DNA of 33,221 nucleotides from Chrysochromulina tobinii (GCA_001275005.1 JWZX01002530.1:1-33221), one strand, 5' to 3'. Shown: positions 1 through 10,142, numbered from the stretch's first letter. The notes: generated by a model from the sequence alone, not told the origin. Program-made: numbers and translations.

Positions 1-229
1 GCAAGTACGGAGCCTCGTGCTATCAGAAGAACCTCGAGCACCTCGCCAAATTCGAGCATCCGCCTGCCTCGGCCCGCGCAGCCACGCCGGTGCCGCGCAG
101 CCACGCCGGTGCTGCCGCGTGGCATGGCCCCCCCCACGCTCTCCGACCCCGGTGGGGGGCAAGGCGCGTGTACTTCCGCCGGCAAAGAAGCCCAAGAAGT
201 CGATCCCCGTGAGCGACGAGGACGACTGA
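1..229 (+). CDS. PBZ (poly(ADP-ribose)-binding) zinc-finger protein, 3' end
   Basis: The window opens inside a reading frame (codons from base 3, with bases 1-2 fitting the end of a Cys codon) that reads CKYGASCYQKNLEH followed by LAKFEHP. This is the PBZ finger: C-x-Y-G-x2-C, then H and F-x-H, with all four zinc ligands present. PBZ fingers bind poly(ADP-ribose) in DNA-damage and checkpoint proteins such as APLF and CHFR. After the finger the frame must change by one step to reach a convincing C-terminus, a basic KKPKK cluster (likely nuclear localisation signal) followed by IPVSDEDD and a stop at 227-229. The change lies around 80-140, where a 16-base direct repeat (78-93 and 97-112) and a run of eight C make either a very short intron or a base-count error possible. 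The 5' part lies outside the window. Confidence 0.7.
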   Translation, partial: QVRSLVLSEEPRAPRQIRASACLGPRSHAGAAQPRRCCRVAWPPPRSPTPVGGKARVLPPAKKPKKSIPVSDEDD

Positions 230-659
230 GCCCAGCAGGCCGAGGTGTCGGCACAGCTCGCACACGCACAGCGCGATAATCTCGTGTCGTCACGCGCACG
301 GTAAACTAACTTCGTATAAACATGGGAAGGCGAGGCGCGCGCGCTTCGCCTCGCATGCGAGCGCCGCCCAAACTCTTGATTGTGCCCGCCACGCGCTTGA
401 TGCGATTCGGGTGACCATCGTATCACCGCATCGCTTCAAGCGATGCGGCCTGTCACAGGAGCCTAAGCTTGACTTCTTTTTGGGCACGTCTCGCCTTTTC
501 GGACGCGAGTCCTGGGGCCTTGTGCTGGCCGCCGCCATGGGGCTGCCCGTGAAGAGCCTGGAGCCTCTGGGCATCCGTGGTGACTATGGCTTCCCCTCGC
601 CGTGTGGGAGATGGTATGATCGCGACATGGTATTGCCAGTCATGCAATGAGCGAGGCCA
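230..659. other. Interval without a supported gene
   Basis: A plus-strand frame is open from about 411 to 650 and could be a decayed upstream part of the HNH-like remnant that follows, because it is in the same frame apart from a stop at 648-650. I recognise no domain in it. No RNA gene or repeat array is visible. Confidence 0.3.
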
Positions 660-1213
660 GCAGTACGGGACGAGCTCGAAGTCGAGAAGCAGAAGATCAT
701 GGATTGGCAGCAGGCCCAGGCTGCCGCCATGCAAAATCCCCGCATGATGCGTCTGCATGCCCCTGGAGCAGGCTTCATGAGCACGCGGGATTTTTCCCTG
801 CGGCTTAATTCCGAGGCAGGCCTCCAGCGGGAGTGCGGCCCGCAGACTGGCGCCGCTCAGCACGTCTACCATATCATTGCGAATGCAAGTGAGTCGCCTT
901 GCCGCCTTTTCCTGTCCTGCCCTCACTCACCCATGCCATACTCCCTGTCACACAGATGGCGCTTGGCGGGCCAGATCACGTTGACAACTACCTATTCGCA
1001 TTAGGTGGCAGCTTCAACATGTCCGTCTCAGCCAGACTCGACTCCTTCAACTGCTACATGGCAGGTCGCCTGAAGGCGGAGGCGGCAGTCAAAATCGCCC
1101 TGCGCGTGGCCGCCGACCCGAATCTCCATAAGCATATTCCGATTAGAGATAAAGAGAAGGGTATCCGAACCCTTTTCCAATTTAAGCCGCGAGCCCACCC
1201 ACACGACACGTAG
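660..1213 (+). pseudogene. HNH-endonuclease-like remnant, one intron, frameshifted
   Basis: Two open segments appear to belong together. The first ends in HVYHIIANA. The second begins ALGGPDHVDNYLFALGGSFNMS and continues LDSFNCYMAGRLKAEAAVKIA. The arrangement HII-x-A, GG-x-DH-x-x-NY, then a SFN helix resembles the beta-beta-alpha core of HNH nucleases. Between them lies a good intron: GTGAGT donor at 889 and CACAG acceptor ending at 955 (67 bp). Splicing there exactly puts the second segment out of frame by one base, and an in-frame stop at 648-650 cuts it off upstream. So it is either a decayed copy of a mobile nuclease domain or carries a base error. The family call is from the motif only. 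Confidence 0.4.
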
Positions 1214-1278
1214 CACCAGTCCTGCTGTCAACCCGCATCTCCCCACGACTTTCCCGTGATTCCCCCCCATCCCCCCTT

Positions 1279-2856
1279 TTGCGCGGATGCATGCGGAGGA
1301 GCGCCGTCGCGGTCCAAAATGTTTCAGAAGCAGCGCCCCCGCGTGAACTCCGGCTCTTAGGCGGCCGGCGCAAGGCGGAGCAGCCGCCCGCGCCCGAGCC
1401 GGGCTTTCTCGCGCAGACGCGACGCAACCTCGAGACGCTCAACATGGACGAGTGCAAGACGGCGCTCTACAAGGCGACGACCGACGACCCGCTGCCACCA
1501 AAGGAGAAGCACGTGCTCACGATCGTGCGGCTCGCGGGCGAGGAGGAGACGGCGGCGCAGGTGGATGCGGAGCTCACCAAGCGGTTGCAGGCGTGCCGCT
1601 CGTCAGCCTCGGCGACGGTCGCAGCCAAGGCGCTGCTCGTGCTCCACCGCGTCGCGAGTGCAGGGCACGTTGCGTCGCTCTCCCAAGCGGTGCGTGAGCT
1701 CGCTGCGGTGTGCTGCGAGCCGCAGGGCCGGCACGCGCAGGGCGAGTACGTGAGCGAGTGCGCTGCTTTCATGCGCGAGCTGTGCCTGTGGGGTGGCGTT
1801 GGAACGCTCCGCGACGCCGACGGCCTCGCTGGCCGTGCGTGGGCGAGCCGCACCGTGCGCGAGCTGGCTGCTGAGCTGCCGCGACTGCAGGGGCTCACGG
1901 CCGTCGCGCTCGAGTGCGCGAGCCTCGGCCGCTCCGCGAATGGCGCGCTGCAGGCGCTGCGCGTCGAGATCGTCGAGGATGCACTCTGTCTCTTCCGGCT
2001 CGAAGCGAACGCCGCAGCGACGCTGCAAGCGGGGCTGATGGCGCTGCCACCCGCGGCGGTGGCGGCGCGCGGCGGTGGCGCGCTCGAGCTTCTCGAGACG
2101 TTCATGATGCATGCGCGGCGCGCCGTCGCCCTCCAGGGCGCGCTGGCCGACGACGTCTTCGGCACCCAGCCGACCGCGGGGCTGGACGCTGTCCTCGAGC
2201 GGCGCCGGCTGTGGCCATCGCCTTCGTCGGCGACTTCCGCGCACGCCGAGGCGCCGGCGCGCGCGCGCGAGCTCGGCGACGACGGCGGAGACAGCGACGG
2301 CGGCGGTGGCCGCGGCGCCGTGAGTACACGCACGTCGTCCTACGACGGATGGGGCACCGCTCGCAGCCCACTGCCTGTTCCGTTGAGGGAGTCGCTGTCG
2401 GTGCGAACCGACGGCGGCACCCTGGACGACGAGCGCGACGCGCTGCTCCGGGCGCTTCTCGAGACCCTCCCGCCTCTGTCTCTCGCGTCGCTCTGTGAGA
2501 AGACTCTGGGGCAGAGCGTCGAGAGTGCAGTGCAGCTGAGCACGATGCAGTTGCGCACCATCGGCACCGCGCAGGCCATCCATGCCGCAAGGCTCGCCAA
2601 GAGGCCGGCCGCATGCCTCCTGCCGCAGCCGAGCGGCGGCGGCAGCCTCCAGCCACTGGCATCGGCACGCCCCGGGCTCGGCCGCGGCGGCGGCGACGGC
2701 GGCGGCGGCTCTTCGTTTTCTTCTGTGGAGCGCCACTTGCCAGCGCTCGATTTGGAAGCACTCCGACCACCATTCACAGGTGCCATTCACAGCCCAAGCC
2801 GATCAGGATCCATCTCACGAGCGAGGTCCGCGTCGCGCACCAGCGGCGGTGGTGAG

Positions 2857-2892
<36 letters not shown>

Positions 2893-5800
2893 GGCGGGAG
2901 CTCACCGCGCGGCGAGAGGATGGCGCTGCCGCCACTGCCTGTCCCGCTGGCAGAGATGCACCCATCCCTGTGCCTTGATCCGAGCTTCTCTGACGCCGCA
3001 CTCGGAGCGTACGAACTGCTACTGCTCGGCTGCGGCTCGCTCGGCGCGGGCGTGCGCGTGAGCGAGGTGGTGCCCGGCGGTGCAGCGGACCGCGCAGGGC
3101 TCAAGGTGGGCGACGTGATGTTCACATGCAATGGTCAGCTATTGCTCGGCACGCGCATAGCCAGCACCGCGCTGCGGAGCGCCGCGGACGCACATTCACA
3201 GCGCGCGCTGATCACACTCCTCGATGGGAGGGAGTTCGTGCTCGCCGGCCGCAGCGACTATCCGCCCACCAAGGCGAGTGGTGGCAAGGGGGCGGTGCAG
3301 CTGCCATTTGGGCTGCTGTGCGAGGCGATCCCGCGTCCAGGCGAGATGCCGACTCCTCCATCAGTCGAGGCACTCGAGGCGATGCTCGCTGTGATCCGCG
3401 GTCGCCTGGGCATCTCGCTTCGACAGCACAAGTGGCTGCTGCCCACGCTGAGGCAGCCCCTCGCGTCGGACGTGGCACTCGCATCGCCGCCCGCGCCCGT
3501 GGCGCCCGCGTACCGAGCGCTGCTGCTGCTGCATGCGGCGCCGATCTCGGGCAACCACCCGCGCCCTCCCGAGCTCAAGAGTTTCGTCACGCGCCAGGTG
3601 GGCTTGCTGCGCAATGCTCTGAGCAAATGCGACGACACGAGCAGCGGCGGCGCAGCGGCGCTGCGGCGGCTCGAGGCGCAGGCGGGCCGGCTACTGACGC
3701 TCCGGTTCGCGCCCGAGGCAGGCGCTGACGCGGGCGCGTCCGAGGCGCGAGCGATGGTCGCCACGCTGCGCGAGATCGGCGTGATCAGTGGCGTCGGCGC
3801 CGGCGGCGTCGGCGGCGTCGGCGCCGGTGGCGCCGGTGGCGTCGGCACGCTCGTATCTGCTGAGCTCGGCGACGAGATTGAGGGCGGCAGTGCGGGTTCT
3901 CCTCATGGCGGCGCCGCTGGCGGGCTAGTAGCGCTCCTACCGCGCTGGCCTGATGCTGTCGGGTACCGTCTTTACTGCGCCCTGCTCGAGGCACTCTTCG
4001 AGGCCGATGAGCCCTCAGAGCTCGCGGCCGACGCAGAGGTGGTGCTTGCTTTGCTCAAGTGCACGTGGCAGCCTTGCGGCATCGACGAGACACGCCACCG
4101 CCTTGCGCTGCTCTCGGTGGCCTTTGAGCATTACCAGCAGGCGGGTGCGCCGCAGCTGCTGCCGCGCATCCAGCGGTACGTCGACGAGCTCCAGGCGGCT
4201 AGGGGCGGCGGCAGCGGCGGCGGCAGCGGCGGCGGCAGCGGCGGCGGCAGTGGCGGCGGCGGTGGTGGCGGTGGCGGCAGCGGTGGGGGATGGACGAGTA
4301 CGCGCACCTCGGAGGTGCTTGCGGGCATGGCAGGCTACCTGAGTGGCAAGCTGCGTGATTATCGTGGCAACTTTGGCTGTCACACGGAGGAGTTGCGAGC
4401 ATGCGTCACACTCTGGCGCGCATGCCTCGTCGGCCTGTCAGACAGCCACCAGGTGCGCAACGTCCTCGATGAGCAAGCTCGAGGGCTCATTGAGGCCTCG
4501 ATGCAGCGCCACGTGAAACGGCTGCGCCTCGCCGTCGCAGCCGACCGCCAGGCAGCGGCGGATCATCGGGAGAGCTTCGGTGGTTTCATGGACGACGAGG
4601 CGAGCGGGCCGGCAATGGGCGAGGAATTCGAAGGTGCCCTCTGTCAACTCGTGAGTACCCTCGCCGAGGAGGTCGAGGTCGAGGTGGAGTTCGCCTCGTG
4701 CTTTGACGACTGCGTGGTGCGCCGCCCTGCGGACGAGCACCGTGCCGGAGGCAGCACCGGCGGCGGCCAGGGTGGCGTGGCCAGGAGCTCGGTAGAAGTT
4801 GCGAGAGGCGCTGGTGGCGGCGGCGGAGGAGGCGGCGGAGGAGGACGCGGCAGCGGCGGCGGCGGCGGCGTCGGCGGTGCGCGCGCAGCGTCGCCTGCGC
4901 TCGCGCACGCGCTGCGTTGCCTCGAGTCGTCCATCGAGTCCGACCTTGAGCTCTGCCTCGCCGCCTTCACCACAATCTCCTCGGGCACGATGGCGGTGGT
5001 CGAATCGCTCACTGAGCTTCACAAAGCATTCAGCCGTGCGGGGGCGCTCGAGCCGCTGCAGCCGTTGCGGACGCTCTGCGTGCAGCTCAGTGACGGGTGG
5101 GTAGCCCAGTTACCTGCTCTGCTCCAGTCCACGCTGAGCCGCGCTCTCGAAGTTGAGACTTGGGCGGCCATCTCAGACGCTGCACTACGCACGGGCTGCG
5201 TGATCGACATCTTCACTCAGCTCGATCGGCTCTCGCAAGTGTACGTGGCATACTGCGTCAACTTGCCAGTGAGCCTGCCGTCGTACTGCTATCAAGACTT
5301 CGTCGAGGTCGTCGAGCTGCAGGTGATCAACCTGGCCAGTGCGCTCGCCGCCAGCGTTCCAGCGCTGCCCCCCTCCGTGCTCCAGCGCATCCGCCGGGGC
5401 TCCTCCTTCGTACGATCGGCAGCGTCCGGCGCCCAAGTCGGCGCCCAAGGCAGCGCCTCGAGCGAGTCGCCCTCGATCTCGCCGTTTCAGCTCGCTCACG
5501 AAGCTCGGGGTGGCGCCCGGGGCGGCGCCTCCGACAGCGGCGGTTGCGGCGGCGGCGGCGGGACGGCCAGCATCCCGGTGCGTCCCGTGGGCCGTACCAA
5601 GGAACTCGACGAGATGACGCTGCGTCAGCTCTGCCTGCGACTCAACAACTGCGAATGGGCAGCCGAGCAGCTACTAGCCCTCGCCTCGCGCCTTCGGGCT
5701 GGCGTGCCTGCACTGGGACGGCTGCCCGGGAGGGCCGTCGAGCAGTGCGAGCAGTCGTGCCGCGACCTCCTCTACTACATCGCTGCCAAGGTGGTGTACT

Positions 5801-6156
5801 ACGAGCTCGAGCCCGCGCTCGTGACGGCGCTCTACCTGCCGCGGCCCGAAGAGGCGCGCTTGAGTGGGCTGCTCGGGCTGCTCACGCCGCGCCTGGCGGA
5901 GATGTGCAAGCTCGCCGCGCCACGCTGGACGCAAGGGCTGCTCGAGGGCGTGCTCTCAACCCTCGCGATCGCGATTGCCGCCGTCATCGAGCTCCCCGAC
6001 CGCCACTTCGAGCCGCACCACAAGGCACTGCTCGAAGAGGACGTCAACCTGCTGGGCGCGGCGTTCCTCAAGGCGACGGGGGGGGCGCTCGAGGAGCCGA
6101 TCGTCCGCGCGGCTCTCTCGGTCATCCGCGCCACTGGCGACGAAGCTACCGGCTGA
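1279..6156 (+). CDS. ANTH-PDZ-MUN (PATROL1/DUF810-type) fusion protein, 1625 aa
   Basis: One uninterrupted frame carries three regions. Residues about 50-305 are an ANTH domain (AP180/CALM type): the N-terminal ALYKATTDDPLPPKEKH keeps the lysines and histidine that bind PtdIns(4,5)P2, and the later helices also align. Residues about 576-660 are a PDZ domain (GAGVRVSEVVPGGAADRAGL, then KVGDVMF). From about 672 to the end it matches the plant PATROL1 family: LPFGLLCEAI, a block around LLKCTWQPCGIDET, LRLNNCEWA and near the C-terminus LLEEDVNLLGAAFL. MUN domains act on SNAREs or vesicle tethering, and PATROL1 steers a proton pump to the plasma membrane. ANTH proteins recruit clathrin. Four Gly-rich linkers encoded by GGC repeats separate the blocks. 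The Met at 1279 is the first in frame; the Met 55 codons later is also possible, but would sit at the edge of the ANTH domain. A role coupling endocytosis to vesicle fusion is inferred. Confidence 0.88.
2845..2903 (+). repeat. GGC triplet repeat coding poly-Gly linker
   Basis: A near-pure GGC run inside the ANTH-PDZ-MUN gene encodes a glycine stretch between the ANTH and PDZ domains. Three similar low-complexity Gly or Gly-Ser stretches lie at 3793-3846, 4204-4296 and 4810-4880 in the same gene. All keep the frame. Confidence 0.85.
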
Positions 6157-6408
6157 GACACGAACGTCCTTACCGCGACGCGAGATGTAGGCTTTGGGTT
6201 GTAGACGTTAGTTTTCAAGAGAATATAGAAGATAGAAGATGGCCATGGCCTTCGGCCTGTGATCGTTAATATTCGACGAACACTCGCGTAGCGACGTCGG
6301 ACGACGGCGAGAAGGAGGATGTCGACGTGCCAGCGACAGTCTCGTGCGGTCGTGGTGTGTTTCTCCCCACGCACGGCACCACAGCTCAGTGCAGGCACAG
6401 AGCCCGTG
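6157..6408. other. Convergent 3' intergenic gap
   Basis: This 252-bp gap lies between the stop codons of the convergent ANTH-PDZ-MUN gene and the membrane-protein gene. It must hold both 3' ends. It is somewhat AT-richer around 6190-6290 (TAGACGTTAG, GAATATAGAAGATAGAAG). No other feature was seen. Confidence 0.4.
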
Positions 6409-7068
6409 CTACGAAAAGTCTTCCCAGCCCGGATGCCCGCACTGAGCGAGAGCGTCCTGAAACAAGCAGTTTCCGGCGCCCCAGGGCGGCTGCAGCTCGT
6501 AGTCGCACCGCCTGTGCAGCACCAGCTGCCCGGCCACGGCACCCAGCGGCAGCAACAAGTGCCACGCGCTGTGCCAGCGCACGAAGGCGTCGCAATCGCC
6601 ACGCCGGAACGCGGCGGCACTGCGTTGCTTGCACACGAGTGCGAGCACCACGCCACTACCGAGGCAAACCGGCGACTCGATTGGAAAGTTGGAGTAGCCC
6701 ATGCAGCTCATCACAACCACACCAGCCTGTAGCATCGTGTTCACAATGGCCAGCACCCGGTCTGCGGTTTGCCAGCGACTCTCCCGGCCCCACATCTCCA
6801 CGTCGGCCATGAAGCTCATAAACCCGTTGCACACCACCGCGAAACCGGTGCAGCGCCACGGAAAGAGTGGTAGCCCACGCTCCAAGGGTTCGGGCCGCAC
6901 AACGAGCAGCCCACCAGCGACGCAGTAAGCAAACGGGCTCGCATAGTACCATACGGTACTCTGGACTCGTTCGCGCCACTCCGGGAACAAATCGGACGCG
7001 TCACCGTCCGTAGATCCGCCCGCCTCCTCCTCGTCGGGGTTCGACGTGAGCAGTCGTTCTTCGTCCAT
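6409..7068 (-). CDS. Multi-pass membrane protein, possibly CREST-like
   Basis: A 219-residue protein starts with an acidic soluble N-terminus (MDEERLLTSNPDEEEAGG). It then has about five to six hydrophobic stretches, including YYASPFAYCVAGGLLVV, FAVVCNGFMSFMADV, VLAIVNTMLQAGVVVMSC and WHLLLPLGAVAGQLVL. The segments SFMADVEMW, then WQTADRVLA, then HSAWHLLLPLGA resemble the spacing of Asp and His residues in the CREST group of membrane hydrolases (alkaline ceramidases, TMEM8, Per1-like). I did not find the full CREST signature, so the assignment is tentative. An unrelated 5-6 TM family is the alternative. It lies on the minus strand, 217 bp downstream of the glutathione-synthetase-like gene, with its own start codon. 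Confidence 0.72.
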   Translation of the reverse strand: MDEERLLTSNPDEEEAGGSTDGDASDLFPEWRERVQSTVWYYASPFAYCVAGGLLVVRPEPLERGLPLFPWRCTGFAVVCNGFMSFMADVEMWGRESRWQTADRVLAIVNTMLQAGVVVMSCMGYSNFPIESPVCLGSGVVLALVCKQRSAAAFRRGDCDAFVRWHSAWHLLLPLGAVAGQLVLHRRCDYELQPPWGAGNCLFQDALAQCGHPGWEDFS

Positions 7069-7285
7069 GTGGACGAGAGTTTCCGCCGAGATCCGACTCT
7101 TGCCGAGAGTTTCCGACTGTGAATACCGAATTCGTCACAGTCGTTGAGTTCTCGTCTGCTAGTATGTGTACTAGAGAGAGGTGTAGGTGAGAGGTGTATT
7201 GACGCCGTGCAATTCAACCGCACCGAGCTTCGCTCCTCCGCGCCACCTCGTGCCCGCTGCCGACCCTAACTTTGCATCTACCATC

Positions 7286-7946
7286 TTAATCGGCTACGCA
7301 CGACAACGCGCCGTAACCCAACGCGGGCAAGGACCCACATGCATCGGCATCGGCTGGCCGTGTGCGTGCCGCGATGCCCGCGCTCGTGTTGATGAGCTCG
7401 CCATCAGGCACCTTGAGGAAGGCTCCGTATGCAGCGAGCTCAGAGATGGCGGCGGCGTGAATCCGATGCACCGTACCATCTGTGTGCTGCACCACGGCGT
7501 CGTGAGTGACTGGACGCAGCTTGCGGTACAACAGGTGGAACTCTCGCCGTACCTCGTCGCGCAGCAGGCCACGCACGCCCTCCGCGGTCGTCGTCGGCAT
7601 GCCACCAGACGCGTGGCGGTCCTGGAGGATTCCGGAACCTGTGCGAGGACGAAATACATTCTTAGCGATGAAGCCATCCGCGTCGGCGTGGACGAGAGCG
7701 GCGGCCTCCTCGCTCTCGCGGTCGCTTGATCGAAGTGACCATTGCTCGGGAAGCACCGAGCGCACCGCGGCTACCTCGAGCGGGTCGGGTAGAAAGCGTT
7801 CAACGCCGCCCGGTCGTGAAAGCGCGTAGGCCACTGCACGTCGGTGGGCGAGGCGGCATCCCAAGTCGGAAGAGATGATGGCACGCGAGCTCTCGATCTT
7901 GCAAATGGTCTCCCACTCAGCCCAGAGCTCACGAACCCGTTGTGCC

Positions 7947-7988
<42 letters not shown>

Positions 7989-8698
7989 CCGATCTCGACT
8001 GCCTTGTCATCAGCATCCCCTATCGGCACACCGAATGGGTGCGAGAAGTCGTATCTGCTGTACAATACAGAGATACGATGGGGGCCCAGCCGCAGATCTT
8101 TGGTGGCGCTGTCTACCACAGCCTCTGCAAGGTCGTTCATGCTCACGTACAGGACGTGCCGAATGCCGTACTCGGATTGGAGCCTACTCCCCACACCTCG
8201 AACATCCTCGGCAGTTCGCCTCGCGAGCCCGCTCGTCGGCTTTGTGAGGACTGCGACGCACGGCTCGTCGGGATGGACGAGCGCGGCGGCCGCCGCAATG
8301 GCCGCGCAGTGCACATCAAGTGGCCCTGGCTGAATGCCGCGTGCACCCTCACAGAGCAAGCGGCGGTGCAGAACGTCCACGTGGTATGGCTCGCCTGCTT
8401 GCACGTTTCCAACGGTCAGAAGGCATCGGCCTGGGACGACTTCGAGGTAGATCGAATTGGGAAGGAGCAGTCGGGGCTTGTGAGCCGCATATGGTGCCAT
8501 TCGTCGGTAGACTTCAAGCTCCTTCGCCTGCCATTTGCATGAGGGGATGCGGGAGCGAATCGCATCGGTGACGAATTCGACGTCGCGGGCCACCGCATCG
8601 TACAGCCGGTGGAGAGTTGGTTGCAGAGCGCCCAGCGAGTGTATCAGTGCGCTGTCACACCGCCGAGGCGTGAGACAAGACGACCGAATGCCCAACAT
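7286..8698 (-). CDS. Divergent eukaryotic-type glutathione synthetase homologue, 470 aa
   Basis: Length and order of blocks match eukaryotic glutathione synthetase (human enzyme 474 aa), an ATP-grasp enzyme joining glycine to gamma-glutamylcysteine. Matching blocks are: YGIRHVLYVSMNDLAEAV; ICKIESSRAIISSDLGCRLA followed by RPGGVERFLPDP; DADGFIAKNVFRPRTGSG at about 339-356, in the place of the family's VLKPQREGGGNN loop; ISELAAYGAFLKV at about 418-430; and a terminal ARTRPADADACGS. The Lys of the ATP loop is kept, but the Gly triad is replaced, and the C-terminal GGVAAG substrate loop is not recognisable. It may therefore have another substrate or none. A run of serines near residue 240 is encoded by a CAG-type repeat. 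Intronless. Family is clear; activity is not. Confidence 0.78.
7949..7987 (+). repeat. GCT trinucleotide microsatellite (poly-Ser in minus-strand gene)
   Basis: About 13 GCT units on the plus strand read AGC on the minus strand and encode the poly-Ser run in the glutathione-synthetase-like protein. It lies between two conserved blocks, probably in a surface loop, and is likely to vary in length between strains. Confidence 0.9.
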
Positions 8699-8885
8699 GC
8701 GCGCGATGTGAGATTGAATTTAATTTATTGTGTGAAGATTCGTCACACCGAGTTTGGTGCTCAATTTGGTTCCGTTCCCACTCCCTAAACTTCTGCCTGG
8801 CTACTGCTCGCTCGCAGGATTGCATTTGGGGATGATGCCAATCTCGAGTCCATCCGAGCCTACAAGCCTGAGAGCCCATCGATGC

Positions 8886-9881
8886 TCAGTCCAGACGCAG
8901 TAGCCACGTGTCGTCGAGGCGCAGAGGCGCCTCATCGGTGCCCGCTAGCCCGCCAAAGAGTAGCGCCTCCCTGTCGGAGATCGCCGTCGCCGCTGCCCAT
9001 CCGCGCGCCTGTGGTTGCGGCCCGTCCTCGATGACGAGATGCACGGGTGCGCCGCCGGCGGTCACATCGAGCGCGACCAGGTCGGCAGCAAAGCCGCCCG
9101 CGCCTTCGTGCCCTCTATCCGAAGGGCTCACCTCCCCCCCGAAGAGACACACGAGCGGGCCCGAGGGGTGAGCCAAGCTGAACGAGGCACTCACGGACCG
9201 CGGACGCAGCCAGTTCGAAGGGGCGCGTGTCCAGGATCGGTTCGCACGATCGAAGCGCATGAGGTCGTTGCTCTCCGCACCTGTGAAGCCGCACGCGACC
9301 CACAGGGCGTGGCCGTCTGAGGCGGCTTCGAACGAGGCGCCTCCACGACCACTGAGGCCGGGCGGGTGTGGAAGCGTCGACCAGCGCCAGGAGGTGCGAT
9401 CAAGCTCGTGCAGAGTAGCCAGGCGACCGTCGGCGCCACAGCCACCGAAGACGTATATCTTATCGTCCAACGCCGCCAGCTGGTGGAAAGAGCGCGCTGC
9501 AGGTGGCGTGCCGGCAGTGGAGGGCTGCGCCCAGATGCCGGTGCCCACATCAAAGAGCCACAGATCATTCAACAGCCCCTCCCCCATGTCCAACCCCGTC
9601 CGACCGCCAAAGATGACGAGCTGGTCGTGGGAGACGCACTGCGCATGAGCCACCCGCGGCACCGGTTCGGGGCTCGCGACCGACGGAGTAATCGCCTTCC
9701 AGGAGGCGCCCGCATCTGCGACATCCAGAGCGTACACCTTGCTATCGATGGCATGCCTCGAGGTCTTCTCTCCGCCAAAGAGCAGCCCTCGCCCCCGAAG
9801 TGCTGAAAGGCCAAACGAAGAGCGCGCGCCAGGCAATGTTCCAACGGTGAGCTGAGTCCATCGGGCCGTCAAGCGCCGCAT
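8886..9881 (-). CDS. Kelch-repeat beta-propeller protein (nitrile-specifier-like)
   Basis: 331 residues made of five to six kelch repeats: GLLFGGE, LVIFGGRTG, IYVFGGCGADGRL, ALWVACGFTGAESNDLMRFD, VCLFGGEVSPSDRGHEGAGG and ALLFGGLAG. Each repeat has the double Gly followed by a Trp a few residues after a variable loop. Order and spacing are closest to plant epithiospecifier/nitrile-specifier proteins (about 340 aa), notably RSFHQL, the GGCG block, GRGG and the GGEV-x-PSD-x-GH-x-GAG block. Those plant enzymes redirect glucosinolate breakdown using bound iron. Algae are not known to use that pathway, so the substrate here is open, and a plain protein-interaction propeller is possible. The whole propeller is present from an N-terminal Met at 9881. 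Confidence 0.8.
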   Translation of the reverse strand: MRRLTARWTQLTVGTLPGARSSFGLSALRGRGLLFGGEKTSRHAIDSKVYALDVADAGASWKAITPSVASPEPVPRVAHAQCVSHDQLVIFGGRTGLDMGEGLLNDLWLFDVGTGIWAQPSTAGTPPAARSFHQLAALDDKIYVFGGCGADGRLATLHELDRTSWRWSTLPHPPGLSGRGGASFEAASDGHALWVACGFTGAESNDLMRFDRANRSWTRAPSNWLRPRSVSASFSLAHPSGPLVCLFGGEVSPSDRGHEGAGGFAADLVALDVTAGGAPVHLVIEDGPQPQARGWAAATAISDREALLFGGLAGTDEAPLRLDDTWLLRLD

Positions 9882-10142
9882 TTAGAAATGGGTCCCCCAC
9901 CCTATAGAAAGGAGATACTATGTAGCCACAGGTGTGAGCTCCTTGACCAGAACAAGGTGTGAACTCGACGGCGGGCGAGCGGACGACGTTCTGGCACACA
10001 AACATCATCTCTTCACATGAAATGGCCATGTCAATTCACGGATAAGTGCGCACACGAGGGCGGACTGCTGCGCCGAGGCCGTCCACACAGTCGTGTCTCT
10101 CGTTCGTGCCTCTTGTTCGTGCCTCCGGGTAGAATTCCTAGC
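9882..10142. promoter_or_regulatory. Shared divergent upstream region (kelch / TTLL)
   Basis: About 260 bp separate the start of the kelch gene (minus) from the preferred start of the polyglutamylase gene (plus), so promoters for both must lie here or overlap the leaders. No TATA box or other named element can be assigned with confidence. Confidence 0.4.

Noticed and set aside
2102-2790. Several long minus-strand frames opposite the ANTH-PDZ-MUN gene
   Set aside because: They are Arg/Ala/Ser-rich shadows typical of GC-rich coding DNA, whereas the plus frame carries recognisable domains throughout.
7100-7200. CTAGTATGTGTACTAG inverted repeat as a transposon end
   Set aside because: Only six paired bases, no partner copy and no coding sequence for a transposase nearby.
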